Below, piece after piece: positions 53,028 through 61,244 of a stretch of 64,000 bases of DNA. A program made the translations under genes and the position numbers. Under the pieces are notes generated by a model. It made no database searches and was not told the DNA's origin. It was given only the letters and a program-made list of their open reading frames with translations. How positions within the stretch are numbered: position 1 is the stretch's first letter; every line of letters begins with the position of its first letter. Location of the stretch: contig NZ_LN651331.1 of assembly GCF_000826525.2 (NCBI RefSeq), positions 342,323-406,322 on the forward strand, read 5' to 3'. The stretch comes from Mobilicoccus massiliensis. Its GTDB lineage: Bacteria > Actinomycetota > Actinomycetes > Actinomycetales > Dermatophilaceae.

Positions 53028-54305
53028 TCAGAGGCGGACGCCGAGCAGAGCGTCGACGATGTCGCCCAACGGGGCCTCGCCGAGCCCTGCCGGGTCGGCT
53101 CCGGCCTCGATCCACGCGTCGATCGCGGCGAGTGCGCCGGGGGTGTCGAGGTCGTCGGCGAGCCGGGTACGCACGTCGGCGAGCAGTCCGGCCGACGGGG
53201 CGTCGAGCCCACCGACGACCTCGCGGGTCTGTGCGTCGGCCGAGCGCCAGCGCGCCAGCCGGCGGCGGCCCTCCTCGACGCCGTCACCGGTCCAGTCCCA
53301 CGGGGTGCGGTAGTGGTGCGCGAGCAGGACGAGGCGGATGAGCGCGGGGTCCTCGCCCTGCTGCCGCAGCCGGGAGACGAGGACGAGGTTGCCCTTCGAC
53401 TTGCTCATCTTCTCGCCCTCGAGCCCGACCATGGCCTGATGCAGGTAGACCTGGGCGAACGCTCCCTCGCCGTAGAGCGCGTCGGCCTGTACGGCGCTCA
53501 TCTCGTGGTGGGGGAAGATGAGGTCGGTGCCCCCGCACTGCACCGTGAACCGGGGGCCGAGGTAGGCCGTGGCGATGGCCGAACACTCGATGTGCCAGCC
53601 CGGCCGCCCGGCGGGCAGGCCCGCCACGTCCCACGACGGCTCGCCCTCGCGCTCGGCCCGCCACAGCAGGGGGTCGAAACGGGTGCGCTTGCCCTCGCGC
53701 GCCGGGTCCCCGCCGCGGTCGGCGAAGACCGCGTCCATCTGCGCCTCGTCGAAGCCGCTCGTGCGGCCGAACTCGGGCTGCTGCGACAGGTCGAGGTAGA
53801 CGTCGTCGGCGCCCTGCCCGTCGGCCTCGGCGACGCCGATGCGGTAGGCCGCTCCGGATTCGAGGAGCTTCACGACGTCGCGGCCGATGAGGTCGATGCT
53901 CTCGACGACACCGACGAGGTGGTCGGGCGGGAGGACCGACAGGGCGGTCATGTCGTCGCGGAAGAGCTGGATCTCCCTCTCCGCGAGCTCGCGCCAGTCG
54001 ATCTCGTCGCGCTTGGCCCGTTCCAGCAGCGGGTCGTCGACGTCGGTGACGTTCTGCACGAACGCGAGCTGCGCGCCGGCGTCGAGCAGCGCACGGTTGA
54101 GCACGTCCACCGTCACGTAGGTGGCCGCGTGGCCCATGTGGGTCGCGTCGTAGGGCGTGATGCCGCAGACGTACACCCCGGCCTTCGGGTTCTCGCCGGG
54201 GCCGACGTCGAGACGCCGCAACGAGTCGGTCGCGGTGTCGTGGACGGTCGGGATCTCACCGCGTCCGGGAAGCTGGGTCAGAGCGGGAGCAGGCCAGGCA
54301 ATCAC
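53028..54305 (-). CDS. mshC: Mycothiol ligase MshC
   Basis: A 425-residue ATP-dependent ligase joining cysteine to GlcN-myo-inositol in mycothiol synthesis, homologous to cysteinyl-tRNA synthetase. GVYVCGITPYDATHMGHAATYV holds a zinc Cys and the HIGH-like motif. WHIECSAIA and the loop GEKMSKSKGNLV (KMSKS) follow. It lacks the tRNA-binding domains, hence its shorter length than CysS. The order SCO1664-mshC-PAC2-metH is conserved across actinobacteria. A 16-base direct repeat (GGCGAACGGACGTCAG, about 53000-53031) ends at its stop codon. Confidence 0.95.
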   Translation of the reverse strand: MIAWPAPALTQLPGRGEIPTVHDTATDSLRRLDVGPGENPKAGVYVCGITPYDATHMGHAATYVTVDVLNRALLDAGAQLAFVQNVTDVDDPLLERAKRDEIDWRELAEREIQLFRDDMTALSVLPPDHLVGVVESIDLIGRDVVKLLESGAAYRIGVAEADGQGADDVYLDLSQQPEFGRTSGFDEAQMDAVFADRGGDPAREGKRTRFDPLLWRAEREGEPSWDVAGLPAGRPGWHIECSAIATAYLGPRFTVQCGGTDLIFPHHEMSAVQADALYGEGAFAQVYLHQAMVGLEGEKMSKSKGNLVLVSRLRQQGEDPALIRLVLLAHHYRTPWDWTGDGVEEGRRRLARWRSADAQTREVVGGLDAPSAGLLADVRTRLADDLDTPGALAAIDAWIEAGADPAGLGEAPLGDIVDALLGVRL

Positions 54306-54336
54306 GTCGTGATCGTAGTCGGCCCGACAGCGAGCC

Positions 54337-55257
54337 TCAGAGCGCGGGCCACGGAACGGGTGGCCAGCCGGGGTGCGGTAGCGGGTAGCGGCCGTCGGCG
54401 ACGAGAGCGGCGACCCGGGCGGCCAGGGCGTCGATCTCGACGCCGGTGAGCAGGTCGCTCAGCTCGGCACGCACTGATCCCGAGTCGAGGGCCGTCTCGA
54501 CGCGCCTCACCCTGGCGAGATCCTCCTCGGGGATCGGGTCTCCCGCCCACCCCCACAGCACCGTGCGCAGTTTCGGGTGCTCGTGCAGCGTCACGCCGTG
54601 GTCGATGCCCCAGAGGTGACCCTCGGGTGAGCGCAACAGGTGAGAGCCCTTGCGGTCGCTGTTGTTGAGCACGGCGTCGAGCGCGGCGACGGTGCGCAAC
54701 TCGGGCGAGTCGGCGTGGGCGAGCACGACGGGCCGGCCGTCGGGCAGCTCGCCGCTGAAGACCGGTAGCCACGGCGGCGCCACCCGCCCCGGGGGCAGGA
54801 GCGCGAAGAGCGTGTCGTCGACCTCGTCCTCGGCGACGACCTCGACCTCCCCGTCGCCGGCGTCTTCGTCGTCGCCTTCGACGTCGTCGCCTTCGTCGTC
54901 GGTGGCGTCCTCGTCGCCACCCCGAACGAGGAGGTCCGGGTCGGTGATCCACCGTTGGACGGCACCCTCACCGAACGGACCGTCCACGAGCGCGGTCGGC
55001 GGCACGACGCCGAACCCACCGGCGGCGTCGATGAGGTAGGAGGCGCGTTCTCGGTGAGCGAGGCAGCCCGTCGGGAAGTCCCAGAGCGGGCGCTCCCCGC
55101 GCACCGGCTTGTAGATGACGGGCACCGGCCCGGCCCACGCGAAGAACGCGTCGTTCGAGGCGTCGAGGAGCTGCCCGACGATCTCGAGGGGATGGGAGTC
55201 GAGCGCGCTGGTCAGCTCGGCGAGGCTGTCCTCGGGTGGAGCGGCCCGGCTCGTCAC
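54337..55257 (-). CDS. SCO1664-family kinase-like protein
   Basis: A 306-residue member of the SCO1664 family (distantly PI3/PI4-kinase-like fold). FFAWAGPVPVIYKPVRGERPLWDF carries the Lys-containing strand and VLNNSDRKGSHLLRSPEGHLWGIDHG has the catalytic Asp-Asn-like loop. Around residues 115-150 there is an insertion of almost only Asp, Glu and Gly. The start is GTG 55257, which overlaps the DUF3090 stop (GTGA), so they are co-translated. In other actinobacteria it also sits beside mshC. Function is not established; phosphorylation of a small molecule or protein is possible. Confidence 0.85.
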   Translation of the reverse strand: MTSRAAPPEDSLAELTSALDSHPLEIVGQLLDASNDAFFAWAGPVPVIYKPVRGERPLWDFPTGCLAHRERASYLIDAAGGFGVVPPTALVDGPFGEGAVQRWITDPDLLVRGGDEDATDDEGDDVEGDDEDAGDGEVEVVAEDEVDDTLFALLPPGRVAPPWLPVFSGELPDGRPVVLAHADSPELRTVAALDAVLNNSDRKGSHLLRSPEGHLWGIDHGVTLHEHPKLRTVLWGWAGDPIPEEDLARVRRVETALDSGSVRAELSDLLTGVEIDALAARVAALVADGRYPLPHPGWPPVPWPAL

Positions 55258-55772
55258 CGCTTGTAGCCGTTGGCCCGGGGGCACACGTGGCCCGCGGGAT
55301 CGAGCGGCGACCCGCAGAACGGACACGGAGGACGCCCGGCCGCCACGACTTTCGCACTGCGACGGGCGAACTCGCGCGCGGCCCGCACGTCGAGGCTCAC
55401 CCGCAGGCAGGGCGCGTCGATGGCGGCGAGGTCGGTGTCCTCGTCGACCTCCTGCCCGAGAGGCACGAGGTGCAGGACGAGCCGCTGCGTCGCCGGGTTC
55501 CAGTCCAGCCGCATGGTGCCGACGGTGAACTCCTCGTCGAGCGGCATGTCGAGAGGGGCGTTGTCGGGGAGCTGCTCGCCGTCATCGTGGCCGCCGTACT
55601 CGTCGAGCAGATCCTCCACGCGCTCGGCGAGGATGAGGACCTGGCCCTTCTCCAGCGCCACCGACGTGACGCGGCCGCCACCGCTCGCCTGCAGGTAGAA
55701 CTGTCGCTGTCCAGGGGGGCCGACCGTTCCGGCGACGAAGCGCTCCGGAGGGTCGTAGTCGATGACGGCCAT
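55254..55772 (-). CDS. DUF3090 family protein
   Basis: A 172-residue protein of DUF3090. RFVAGTVGPPGQRQFYLQA is the family start; ALEKGQVLILAERVEDLLDEY and LDMPLDEEFTVGTMRLDWN follow. The end is a zinc-ribbon-like CPFCGSPLDPAGHVCPRANGYK. It is co-translated with SCO1664 and lies between it and a phosphomutase-like gene, as in Mycobacterium. Function is unknown. Confidence 0.9.
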   Translation of the reverse strand: MAVIDYDPPERFVAGTVGPPGQRQFYLQASGGGRVTSVALEKGQVLILAERVEDLLDEYGGHDDGEQLPDNAPLDMPLDEEFTVGTMRLDWNPATQRLVLHLVPLGQEVDEDTDLAAIDAPCLRVSLDVRAAREFARRSAKVVAAGRPPCPFCGSPLDPAGHVCPRANGYKR

Positions 55773-55832
55773 GGGTCCACGGTAGCCCCGGGATCGGCGC
55801 GTGGCGCAGGCGAGGGGGACTCTGCGGGCCTG

Positions 55833-56540
55833 TCAGACCCCGCCGCCGACGACTCCCGTGCTTCCCTCGCCGGGGGCCGACTCCGGGGGCGGTGGCACGA
55901 GGCCCGCGAGCTCGGTGCCGGTGTCGTTGACGCGGACGACGTAGGGGCGCTCGGCGGTGTGACGTACGACCGAGAGCGAGGCCGGCCCCACCGTGAAGCG
56001 CTGGAAGAGGTCGAGGTGGGTACCCGCCGCGTCGGCGAGGATCGCCTTGATCACGTCGCCGTGCGAGACGGCGACCCACAGCGCGGAGGGGCCGTGTTCG
56101 GCCTCGATGCGGGCGTCGATCCGCCGGACCGCGCCCACGGCACGATCGGCCATCTGCCGCAGCGACTCGTGCGCGAAGTCCGGCGACGGCGGAAAGGTGG
56201 CCGCGCTGGGCTGGCTCTGCACGGTGCGCCACAACGGGTCCTCGGCGAGCTCTCGCAGAGGACGCCCCGTCCAGGCGCCGTAGCGGCATTCGCCGAGGTC
56301 GTCGCACTCAGACGTAGTGACCGACGGCCAGGATGCCCGCAGCACGTCGGAGGTCTGCAGGCAGCGGGTCAACGGGCTCGAGACGATCTCGGCGATCGGG
56401 AGATCGTGCAGGCGCGCCGCGAGGGCTTCGGCCTGGCTGCGCCCGGTATCGTCGAGATCGACGCCGGGGCTCCAGCCGGCGAGCACTCCGTCGGCGTTGG
56501 CGCTGGTGCGTCCGTGTCGGACGAGGAGAACGGTGGCCAC
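55833..56540 (-). CDS. Histidine phosphatase (MSMEG_4193-type phosphomutase-like)
   Basis: A 235-residue histidine phosphatase. The RHG motif with the phospho-His is VLLVRHGRTSANADG; EIVSSPLTRCLQT and the second His in VAVSHGDVIKAIL complete the site. In the conserved actinobacterial cluster it lies with DUF3090, SCO1664 and mshC, so a role in a common pathway is likely but unproven. The C-terminus is a Pro/Gly tail. Confidence 0.87.
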   Translation of the reverse strand: MATVLLVRHGRTSANADGVLAGWSPGVDLDDTGRSQAEALAARLHDLPIAEIVSSPLTRCLQTSDVLRASWPSVTTSECDDLGECRYGAWTGRPLRELAEDPLWRTVQSQPSAATFPPSPDFAHESLRQMADRAVGAVRRIDARIEAEHGPSALWVAVSHGDVIKAILADAAGTHLDLFQRFTVGPASLSVVRHTAERPYVVRVNDTGTELAGLVPPPPESAPGEGSTGVVGGGV

Positions 56541-56549
56541 GCGGCCACT

Positions 56550-57509
56550 CTAGGCGTCGGAGGACGGTGGGCCGTCGCCCGATCCGTCGGCGCGGCGTCC
56601 GGGCGCCTCCTGCGCGAACGCGGTGATCACCGAGGCCCGGGACGACGCGTCGGGTGCGTGGACGATGACGGCGACCTCGGATGCGCCCGCCGATTCGTGA
56701 CGGGCCAGGGCGGCGCGCACGTCCTCGACCGAGCCGACGAGGCACGTGGCGCGGACGAGTTCGTCGGGCACGATCTCGGCGGCCCGAGCCGGGACGCCGC
56801 GGGCGTAGGCGGCCTCGACGTCGCCGATCAGCCCGGCCGGACCGAGCCGGCGCGCGACACCCCGTGCGGTGTGGTGGCCCGGCACTCCCGGAACGGCCAG
56901 ACGCTCGGCGACGAGGGGGCGCACGGCATCGATCCCGCTGCGGTCGTTCGGGTCGTCCCGGTCGTAGGCGTCGAGGGCGAGGTCGAGCCACACCTCGAGC
57001 GCCGGGGGGTCGTTCAGGCGTCCGACGGCGGCCGCGATGTCACCGACGAGGGTCGCGTCGGCGCCGCGAACGGCGAGTCGGTCGGCGTGCGGTGCGGCGG
57101 AGAGCGCGGTCGCGACATCCCCCACGAGTACCCCGAGAGGTACCGAGGCGCGATGCACGAGCGGCGCGATCTCCGCCAACCGCTGCTCCCAGGCAGGACG
57201 TACGGACGCCGCCGGCGTCGACGGCACGGCGACCGTCATGCGGACCCGACCGGCGGCGAGCAGTGTCAGGGTTCTCAGCGTCTCGTCGAGGTGCGCGTGG
57301 CCGCGGCTGTCGAGGGTGACACCCAGGCCGAGGTCGATGCCGGCGGTGGCCGCAGCCAGAGCCGCGACCCGCGCCGGTGCGTCCTGCGGTGCCCGCTCCC
57401 CCACCCACACGCAGTCGAACCCGGCGTTCGAGGCCGCACGGGCGGCAGCAAGGTCGGCGGTGGGGGTCGAACGGGTGGCCGGGGAGAGGATCAGGGAACG
57501 TCGGAGCAC
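56550..57509 (-). CDS. LLM-class flavin/F420-dependent oxidoreductase
   Basis: A 319-residue luciferase-like monooxygenase-family protein with a TIM-barrel pattern (AARAASNAGFDCVWVGERAP; AAATAGIDLGLGVTL) and late segments VGSVEDVRAALARHESAGA and EVAVIVHAPD. The cofactor is probably F420, as common in actinobacteria, or FMN. The start is GTG 57509. It lies 6 bases from the upstream poly-Asp gene and 9 bases before the phosphatase gene, all on the same strand, so an operon is likely. Confidence 0.8.
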   Translation of the reverse strand: MLRRSLILSPATRSTPTADLAAARAASNAGFDCVWVGERAPQDAPARVAALAAATAGIDLGLGVTLDSRGHAHLDETLRTLTLLAAGRVRMTVAVPSTPAASVRPAWEQRLAEIAPLVHRASVPLGVLVGDVATALSAAPHADRLAVRGADATLVGDIAAAVGRLNDPPALEVWLDLALDAYDRDDPNDRSGIDAVRPLVAERLAVPGVPGHHTARGVARRLGPAGLIGDVEAAYARGVPARAAEIVPDELVRATCLVGSVEDVRAALARHESAGASEVAVIVHAPDASSRASVITAFAQEAPGRRADGSGDGPPSSDA

Positions 57510-57515
57510 AGACCC

Positions 57516-57872
57516 CTACCGGCGGGAGGGGCCGAGGTCGTCGTCCTCGTCGTCGCTGTCGTCGTCGTCATCATCATCGTCATCGTCGTCATCGTCGAGA
57601 TCGTCGTCGTCATCATTGTCGTCGTCGAGATCGTCGTCGTCATCGTCGTCGAAGTCGTCGTCGTACTCGTCGTCGGTGAAGATCTCGAGGGGGGTGACCT
57701 CCTCGAAGGCCTCCATGAGCGCGTCCTCGTAGGCGTCGAAGGTCTCCGCGACGGCCTGGTAGGCGGCGACGACTGCCGGGTCGTTCTCCCCGCGTCGGGA
57801 CGATGCTGCCTCGAGATGCCGCTCGAGGGCGGTGACGAAGGTGACCAGGGCGGCCCGGGGGTCTGCGCTCAT
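57516..57872 (-). CDS. Small protein with poly-aspartate C-terminus
   Basis: A 118-residue protein. The first 65 residues form a helical domain (LVTFVTALERHLEAASS, AVVAAYQAVAETFDAYEDALMEAF). The remainder is nearly all Asp, with occasional Glu, Leu or Asn, over 40-plus residues encoded by GAC/GAT repeats. The helical domain resembles a conserved actinobacterial protein of unknown function that often precedes the LLM oxidoreductase gene. The tail may bind metal or stay unstructured. ATG 57872; it is divergent from the DUF5703 gene. Confidence 0.75.
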   Translation of the reverse strand: MSADPRAALVTFVTALERHLEAASSRRGENDPAVVAAYQAVAETFDAYEDALMEAFEEVTPLEIFTDDEYDDDFDDDDDDDLDDDNDDDDDLDDDDDDDDDDDDDSDDEDDDLGPSRR

Positions 57873-58024
57873 GCCTCGACGCTACCTCGTCGGAGCGCCG
57901 AGAGGGGAGGCAAATCGCGTGTTGTATCCGACCGGCCGCGGGTCCACACGGGCGGCCTCGTCGACGGCCGGCGTCGGCGCGGGCCGTGGGCCGCTCCGGG
58001 GCCAGGACGGCGTGCGGTGAGACA

Positions 58025-58216
58025 ATGGCGGGGATGGTCGAGTACGAGTACCGCGAGTTCACCGTTTCCGCGCGCATCCCCCGCGGAGAGATGCGCGCGC
58101 TCCTCGCCGCCGAGGCCGAATACGGCCAGTGGGAGCTGGCGAGACTGCGCCTGTTCACCGGCGGAAGACGCCGGGTGTGGCTGCGACGCAAGATCATTCG
58201 CGTTCCGCGGCCATGA
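58025..58216 (+). CDS. DUF5703 family protein
   Basis: A 63-residue protein (MAGMVEYEYREFTVSARIPR...) of the actinobacterial DUF5703 family. The conserved end EYGQWELARLRLFTGGRRRVWLRRKIIRV is present. The start could also be ATG 58034; 58025 has GGTGAG at a better distance. Function is unknown. A strong terminator and then a convergent tRNA-Leu follow. Confidence 0.78.
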   Translation: MAGMVEYEYREFTVSARIPRGEMRALLAAEAEYGQWELARLRLFTGGRRRVWLRRKIIRVPRP

Positions 58217-58232
58217 GGTGACGCGGATGCGA

Positions 58233-58260
58233 AAGGCCCTCTCCCGCTGGAGAGGGCCTT
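58233..58260. terminator. Terminator after the DUF5703 gene
   Basis: A perfect 12-bp stem (AAGGCCCTCTCC with its complement) with loop CGCT. It sits between convergent DUF5703 and tRNA-Leu and probably serves both. Confidence 0.88.
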
Positions 58261-58276
58261 GCACGATCATGATCGG

Positions 58277-58361
58277 TGTCCGGAGGGGGACTTGAACCCC
58301 CACGCCCGATAAAGGGCACTAGCACCTCAAGCTAGCGCGTCTGCCATTCCGCCACCCGGAC
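58277..58361 (-). tRNA. tRNA-Leu (anticodon GAG)
   Basis: The minus-strand sequence folds as a class II tRNA of 85 bases. The acceptor stem is GTCCGGG paired with CTCCGGAC less the discriminator A. The anticodon arm has loop TTGAGGT between CTAGC-type stems, giving anticodon GAG, which reads CUC. There is a long variable arm (GCCC...GGGC) and a T-arm GGGGGTTCAAGTCCCCC. The CCA end is not encoded. GAG is a standard leucine anticodon in high-GC genomes. Confidence 0.95.
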
Positions 58362-58446
58362 GGGGTGTGTGCGCTGCACCTCTGGGGCGCCTCGCGACCT
58401 CCGGAACACTAGCACGGGCCCCCGGCCCGAAGCGAAACGAGGCGGG

Positions 58447-58707
58447 TCACCCGCCGTCTCGCGCGTCCCGGTGCTGTTGGCGGATGCTGCGCAACTGTTC
58501 CATCGTGCGCGGGTCGGCGGCGTGGGCGAGCGGGTCGTCGATGAGGGCGTTGACGACGAGGGCGTAGGTGCGTGCGTCGAGGCCCAACTCGCGTGCTTCG
58601 TCGAGTTTCATCGGTAGGGCGGACGGCCCCGGCCCCCACCGGCGTTCGATCGCCATGACCTGGCGGTCGCGCTCACTGAGCGACGGAGTGCGGTACGGAC
58701 GGCGCAT
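58447..58707 (-). CDS. DUF3263 family protein
   Basis: An 86-residue basic protein of DUF3263. LSERDRQVMAIERRWGPG, MKLDEARELGLDARTYALVVNALIDDP and the Arg-rich end DPRTMEQLRSIRQQHRD match the family, which looks like a short helix-turn-helix region. In other actinobacteria it is often near cell-wall regulators. The start at 58707 follows AGAAGGGAACGAG. Probable DNA-binding protein; targets unknown. Confidence 0.83.
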   Translation of the reverse strand: MRRPYRTPSLSERDRQVMAIERRWGPGPSALPMKLDEARELGLDARTYALVVNALIDDPLAHAADPRTMEQLRSIRQQHRDARDGG

Positions 58708-58918
58708 CTCGTTCCCTTCTGCTGGCCTGGTCACCCATCGGCACAGGGCATCCTCGACTGAGCGAGGCGGCCGTGAGCGGCGGCAGCACCGCGGTGGGAC
58801 GGTGCGGGCACGGACCTGGGTCCCGGAGCCGCCGAAGTCGCCCTGAACGCATGCCGACGCTCCCCTAGAGTGGAACGGGCCCGGGTCTCGGGCCGCGGAC
58901 CATCACAGGAGGGGACAC

Positions 58919-59872
58919 ATGAGGCTCGTCGTCACCGGGGGCGCCGGATACATCGGTTCGGTCGTCACCTCACAACTGCTCGAGGCCGGACACGACGTCA
59001 CCGTCGTCGACGACCTCTCGACCGGCCACGAGGACGCCATCCCCGAGGGCGCGCGATTCGTCAGGTGCCGCATCCACGACGCGGGCGAGCTGCTCGCCTC
59101 GGGCGGGTTCGAGGGCGTCCTCCACTTCGCCGCGAAGTCGCTCGTCGGCGAGTCGGTGGACCGGCCCGAGCTGTACTGGGAGAACAACGTCGTCGGGTCG
59201 TTCCGGCTCTTCGACGCCGTGCGCGCCGCGGCCATCCCGCGCGTCGTGTTCTCCTCGACCGCCGCGGTCTACGGCGAACCCGACGTCTCCCCCATCACCG
59301 AGGACGTCACGCCCTCCCCCATCAACCCCTACGGCCACTCCAAGTTGGCCATCGACATGCTGCTCAGCGGCTACGCGAAGGCCTACGGCATCGGCGCGAC
59401 CTCGCTGCGGTACTTCAACGTCGGTGGCGCCCGCGGACGCTTCGGCGAACGGCACGCCGTCGAGACCCACCTCATCCCCAACGTGCTCAAGGTGCCGGCC
59501 GGGCAGCGCGATTCCGTCGCGATCTTCGGCGACGACTACGCCACCGAGGACGGCACGGCCGTGCGGGACTACCTCCATGTCGTCGATCTCGGCCGGGCGC
59601 ACCTGCTCGCCCTCGAGAGCTCGGAGGCCGGCCGTCACCGCGTGTTCAACCTCGGCAGCGGCAGCGGGTACTCCGTCGCCCAGGTCATCGAGGCATGCCG
59701 CGAGGTGACCGGCCACGAGATTCCGGCGAAGGTCCAGCCGCGCCGGGCCGGCGACCCCACGACGCTCGTCGCGTCCTCCCAGCGTGCCGCCGACGAGTTG
59801 GGCTGGCGTCCCGAGCTGTCGCTGCACGACATCGTCGAGGACGCCTGGGCGTTCATGTCGTCTCAAGCCTGA
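58919..59872 (+). CDS. galE: UDP-glucose 4-epimerase
   Basis: A 317-residue short-chain-dehydrogenase enzyme interconverting UDP-glucose and UDP-galactose. The NAD motif is [10 protein letters not shown]. The catalytic Ser and Tyr-Lys are in [11 protein letters not shown] and [11 protein letters not shown], followed by [11 protein letters not shown] and the [12 protein letters not shown] end. AGGAGGGG precedes the ATG by 4 bases, with TAGAGT near 58866-58871 as a possible -10. It probably supplies galactose for surface polysaccharide. Confidence 0.92.
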   Translation: MRLVVTGGAGYIGSVVTSQLLEAGHDVTVVDDLSTGHEDAIPEGARFVRCRIHDAGELLASGGFEGVLHFAAKSLVGESVDRPELYWENNVVGSFRLFDAVRAAAIPRVVFSSTAAVYGEPDVSPITEDVTPSPINPYGHSKLAIDMLLSGYAKAYGIGATSLRYFNVGGARGRFGERHAVETHLIPNVLKVPAGQRDSVAIFGDDYATEDGTAVRDYLHVVDLGRAHLLALESSEAGRHRVFNLGSGSGYSVAQVIEACREVTGHEIPAKVQPRRAGDPTTLVASSQRAADELGWRPELSLHDIVEDAWAFMSSQA

Positions 59873-59894
59873 GCACCGCACCCGCGCGACAACG

Positions 59895-59930
59895 ACGGCA
59901 GCCCCGGACCATTCGGTCCGGGGCTGCCGT
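59895..59930. terminator. Bidirectional terminator after galE
   Basis: A perfect 16-bp stem (ACGGCAGCCCCGGACC with its complement) with loop ATTC sits between convergent galE and the PRC-barrel gene. Confidence 0.9.
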
Positions 59931-59973
59931 CTGAGTGTGGCGATGCCTGGCGGCATCGGCCTCAGGGGTCTAC

Positions 59974-60867
59974 TCAGAGACGCTTGTCGTCGCGGCCGCG
60001 CGTGACGTCACGGTCGCGCTCCACCTCGACCTGCTCCTTGCGGACCTCTTCGCTGACCTGCTCGGTGCCGCGGTGGGTCTCGGTGTCGAGGCCGACGCGC
60101 TCCTTGGCCACGGTCTCCTTCTCGACGACCGGGCGCTCCTCGTGCAGCTGGACCGAGACCTCCTCGTCGCCGTCACCGATGCGGCCGACGCCCTCGCCCT
60201 CGCGAACGGGCTCGCGGGTCACGTGGACCTCCTCGCGCTCGACCGGTACGTTGACGGTCTCGGTGTCGGAGACGACGTGCTTGCGCAGACGCACGCGACC
60301 GGTGGCGACGCGCTCGGTGCCGACGTTGAGCTGCTCCTCGCGGCGGACGACGGAGTCGCCCTCGGCGTGGGCCAGGTCGCGGTCGCTGCGGTCGTAGTCG
60401 CGCTCGGCACGGTCGAGGTCGCGCTCGGCGTGCTCGACGCGGCGGTCACCCTTGTGCACCTCGTGCTCCGCACGGCGACGGTCGATGTCGTCCTCGGCGC
60501 GACCGACGACGCCCTCACGCTCGGTGCCGGCGTAGCCGCGCTCCTGCGAGAGGTTGTAGTAGCGGTAGAGTTCGTCCTCCTCCGCCTCCGAGATGTGGTG
60601 CTCGGCGTCCATGTTGGGCGCGTCCTTGATGAACTCCTTGGTGTACGGCACCCGGATGTCGTCGCCGTCACGGGTGGCCTGGCCGAGCGGCACGAAGGTC
60701 TCCTTGGTGCCGAACAGACCGGTCTTCACCGTGACCCAGGTGGGGCGGTTGGTCTGGTCGTCGAGGTAGATCTGACCGACGGAACCGACCTTGTCACCGT
60801 CCTGGTCGATGACGTGAGCGTCGTGCAGACGCGTGATGTCTTCCTGCGTCATGTTCTGGTCGAACAT
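59974..60867 (-). CDS. PRC-barrel / DUF2382 (YsnF/AvaK) stress protein
   Basis: A 297-residue protein. Residues 1-90 form a PRC-barrel (VIDQDGDKVGSVGQIYLDDQTNRPTWVTVKTG...). The central region is an extremely charged Arg/Asp/Glu/His stretch (AEHEVHKGDRRVEHAERDLDRAERDYDRSD), and the C-terminal part is DUF2382 (RREEQLNVGTERVATGRVRLRKHVVSDTETVNVPV). Such proteins are general-stress proteins of unclear function. The start at 60867 follows AGAGGAAGACCAG. Confidence 0.88.
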   Translation of the reverse strand: MFDQNMTQEDITRLHDAHVIDQDGDKVGSVGQIYLDDQTNRPTWVTVKTGLFGTKETFVPLGQATRDGDDIRVPYTKEFIKDAPNMDAEHHISEAEEDELYRYYNLSQERGYAGTEREGVVGRAEDDIDRRRAEHEVHKGDRRVEHAERDLDRAERDYDRSDRDLAHAEGDSVVRREEQLNVGTERVATGRVRLRKHVVSDTETVNVPVEREEVHVTREPVREGEGVGRIGDGDEEVSVQLHEERPVVEKETVAKERVGLDTETHRGTEQVSEEVRKEQVEVERDRDVTRGRDDKRL

Positions 60868-61244
60868 CTGGTCTTCCTCTCGTCAGGGGCGGTGACGTAC
60901 ACGGGATCTCTCCACGCCACCGCCGTGAGCGTCATCTCGGCGCACGGTGGAGGGCGAACCTCCGAACCGACCGATCCGGAAGGGACCGGGCCGAGCGTCG
61001 TACGCCCCCCTTCTTGCCCAGGGGTGCGGCTCGACAAACCTTTCGGCCGTCCAATTCTTCGAGGCAATGTGAATGCCGTTGGGAGGGTGGAAGATCGAGG
61101 CACAACGAACTTTCGTGTCAGTGAGTAGGACCACTGCGTGACGGTGCTCATGGATGCGCGTTCTGCTCCGTCTCACCCTGGCGACGACGCCTGCGCGACG
61201 CGTCGGCCGAACCCGCTGTGGGCGCAGACCCGCCGACGGCACGC
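60868..61244. other. Non-coding region between recQ 3' end and the PRC-barrel gene
   Basis: No coding sequence is supported. It must hold the promoter of the leftward PRC-barrel gene. The composition around 61045-61135 is less GC-rich (AATTCTTCGAGGCAATG, CAACGAACTTTCG), consistent with a promoter, but I could not fix -10/-35 elements. Confidence 0.45.

Noticed and set aside
55236..58295. 1019-codon plus-strand open frame
   Set aside because: It runs opposite five well-supported genes and has no recognisable motif; a shadow of their codon bias.
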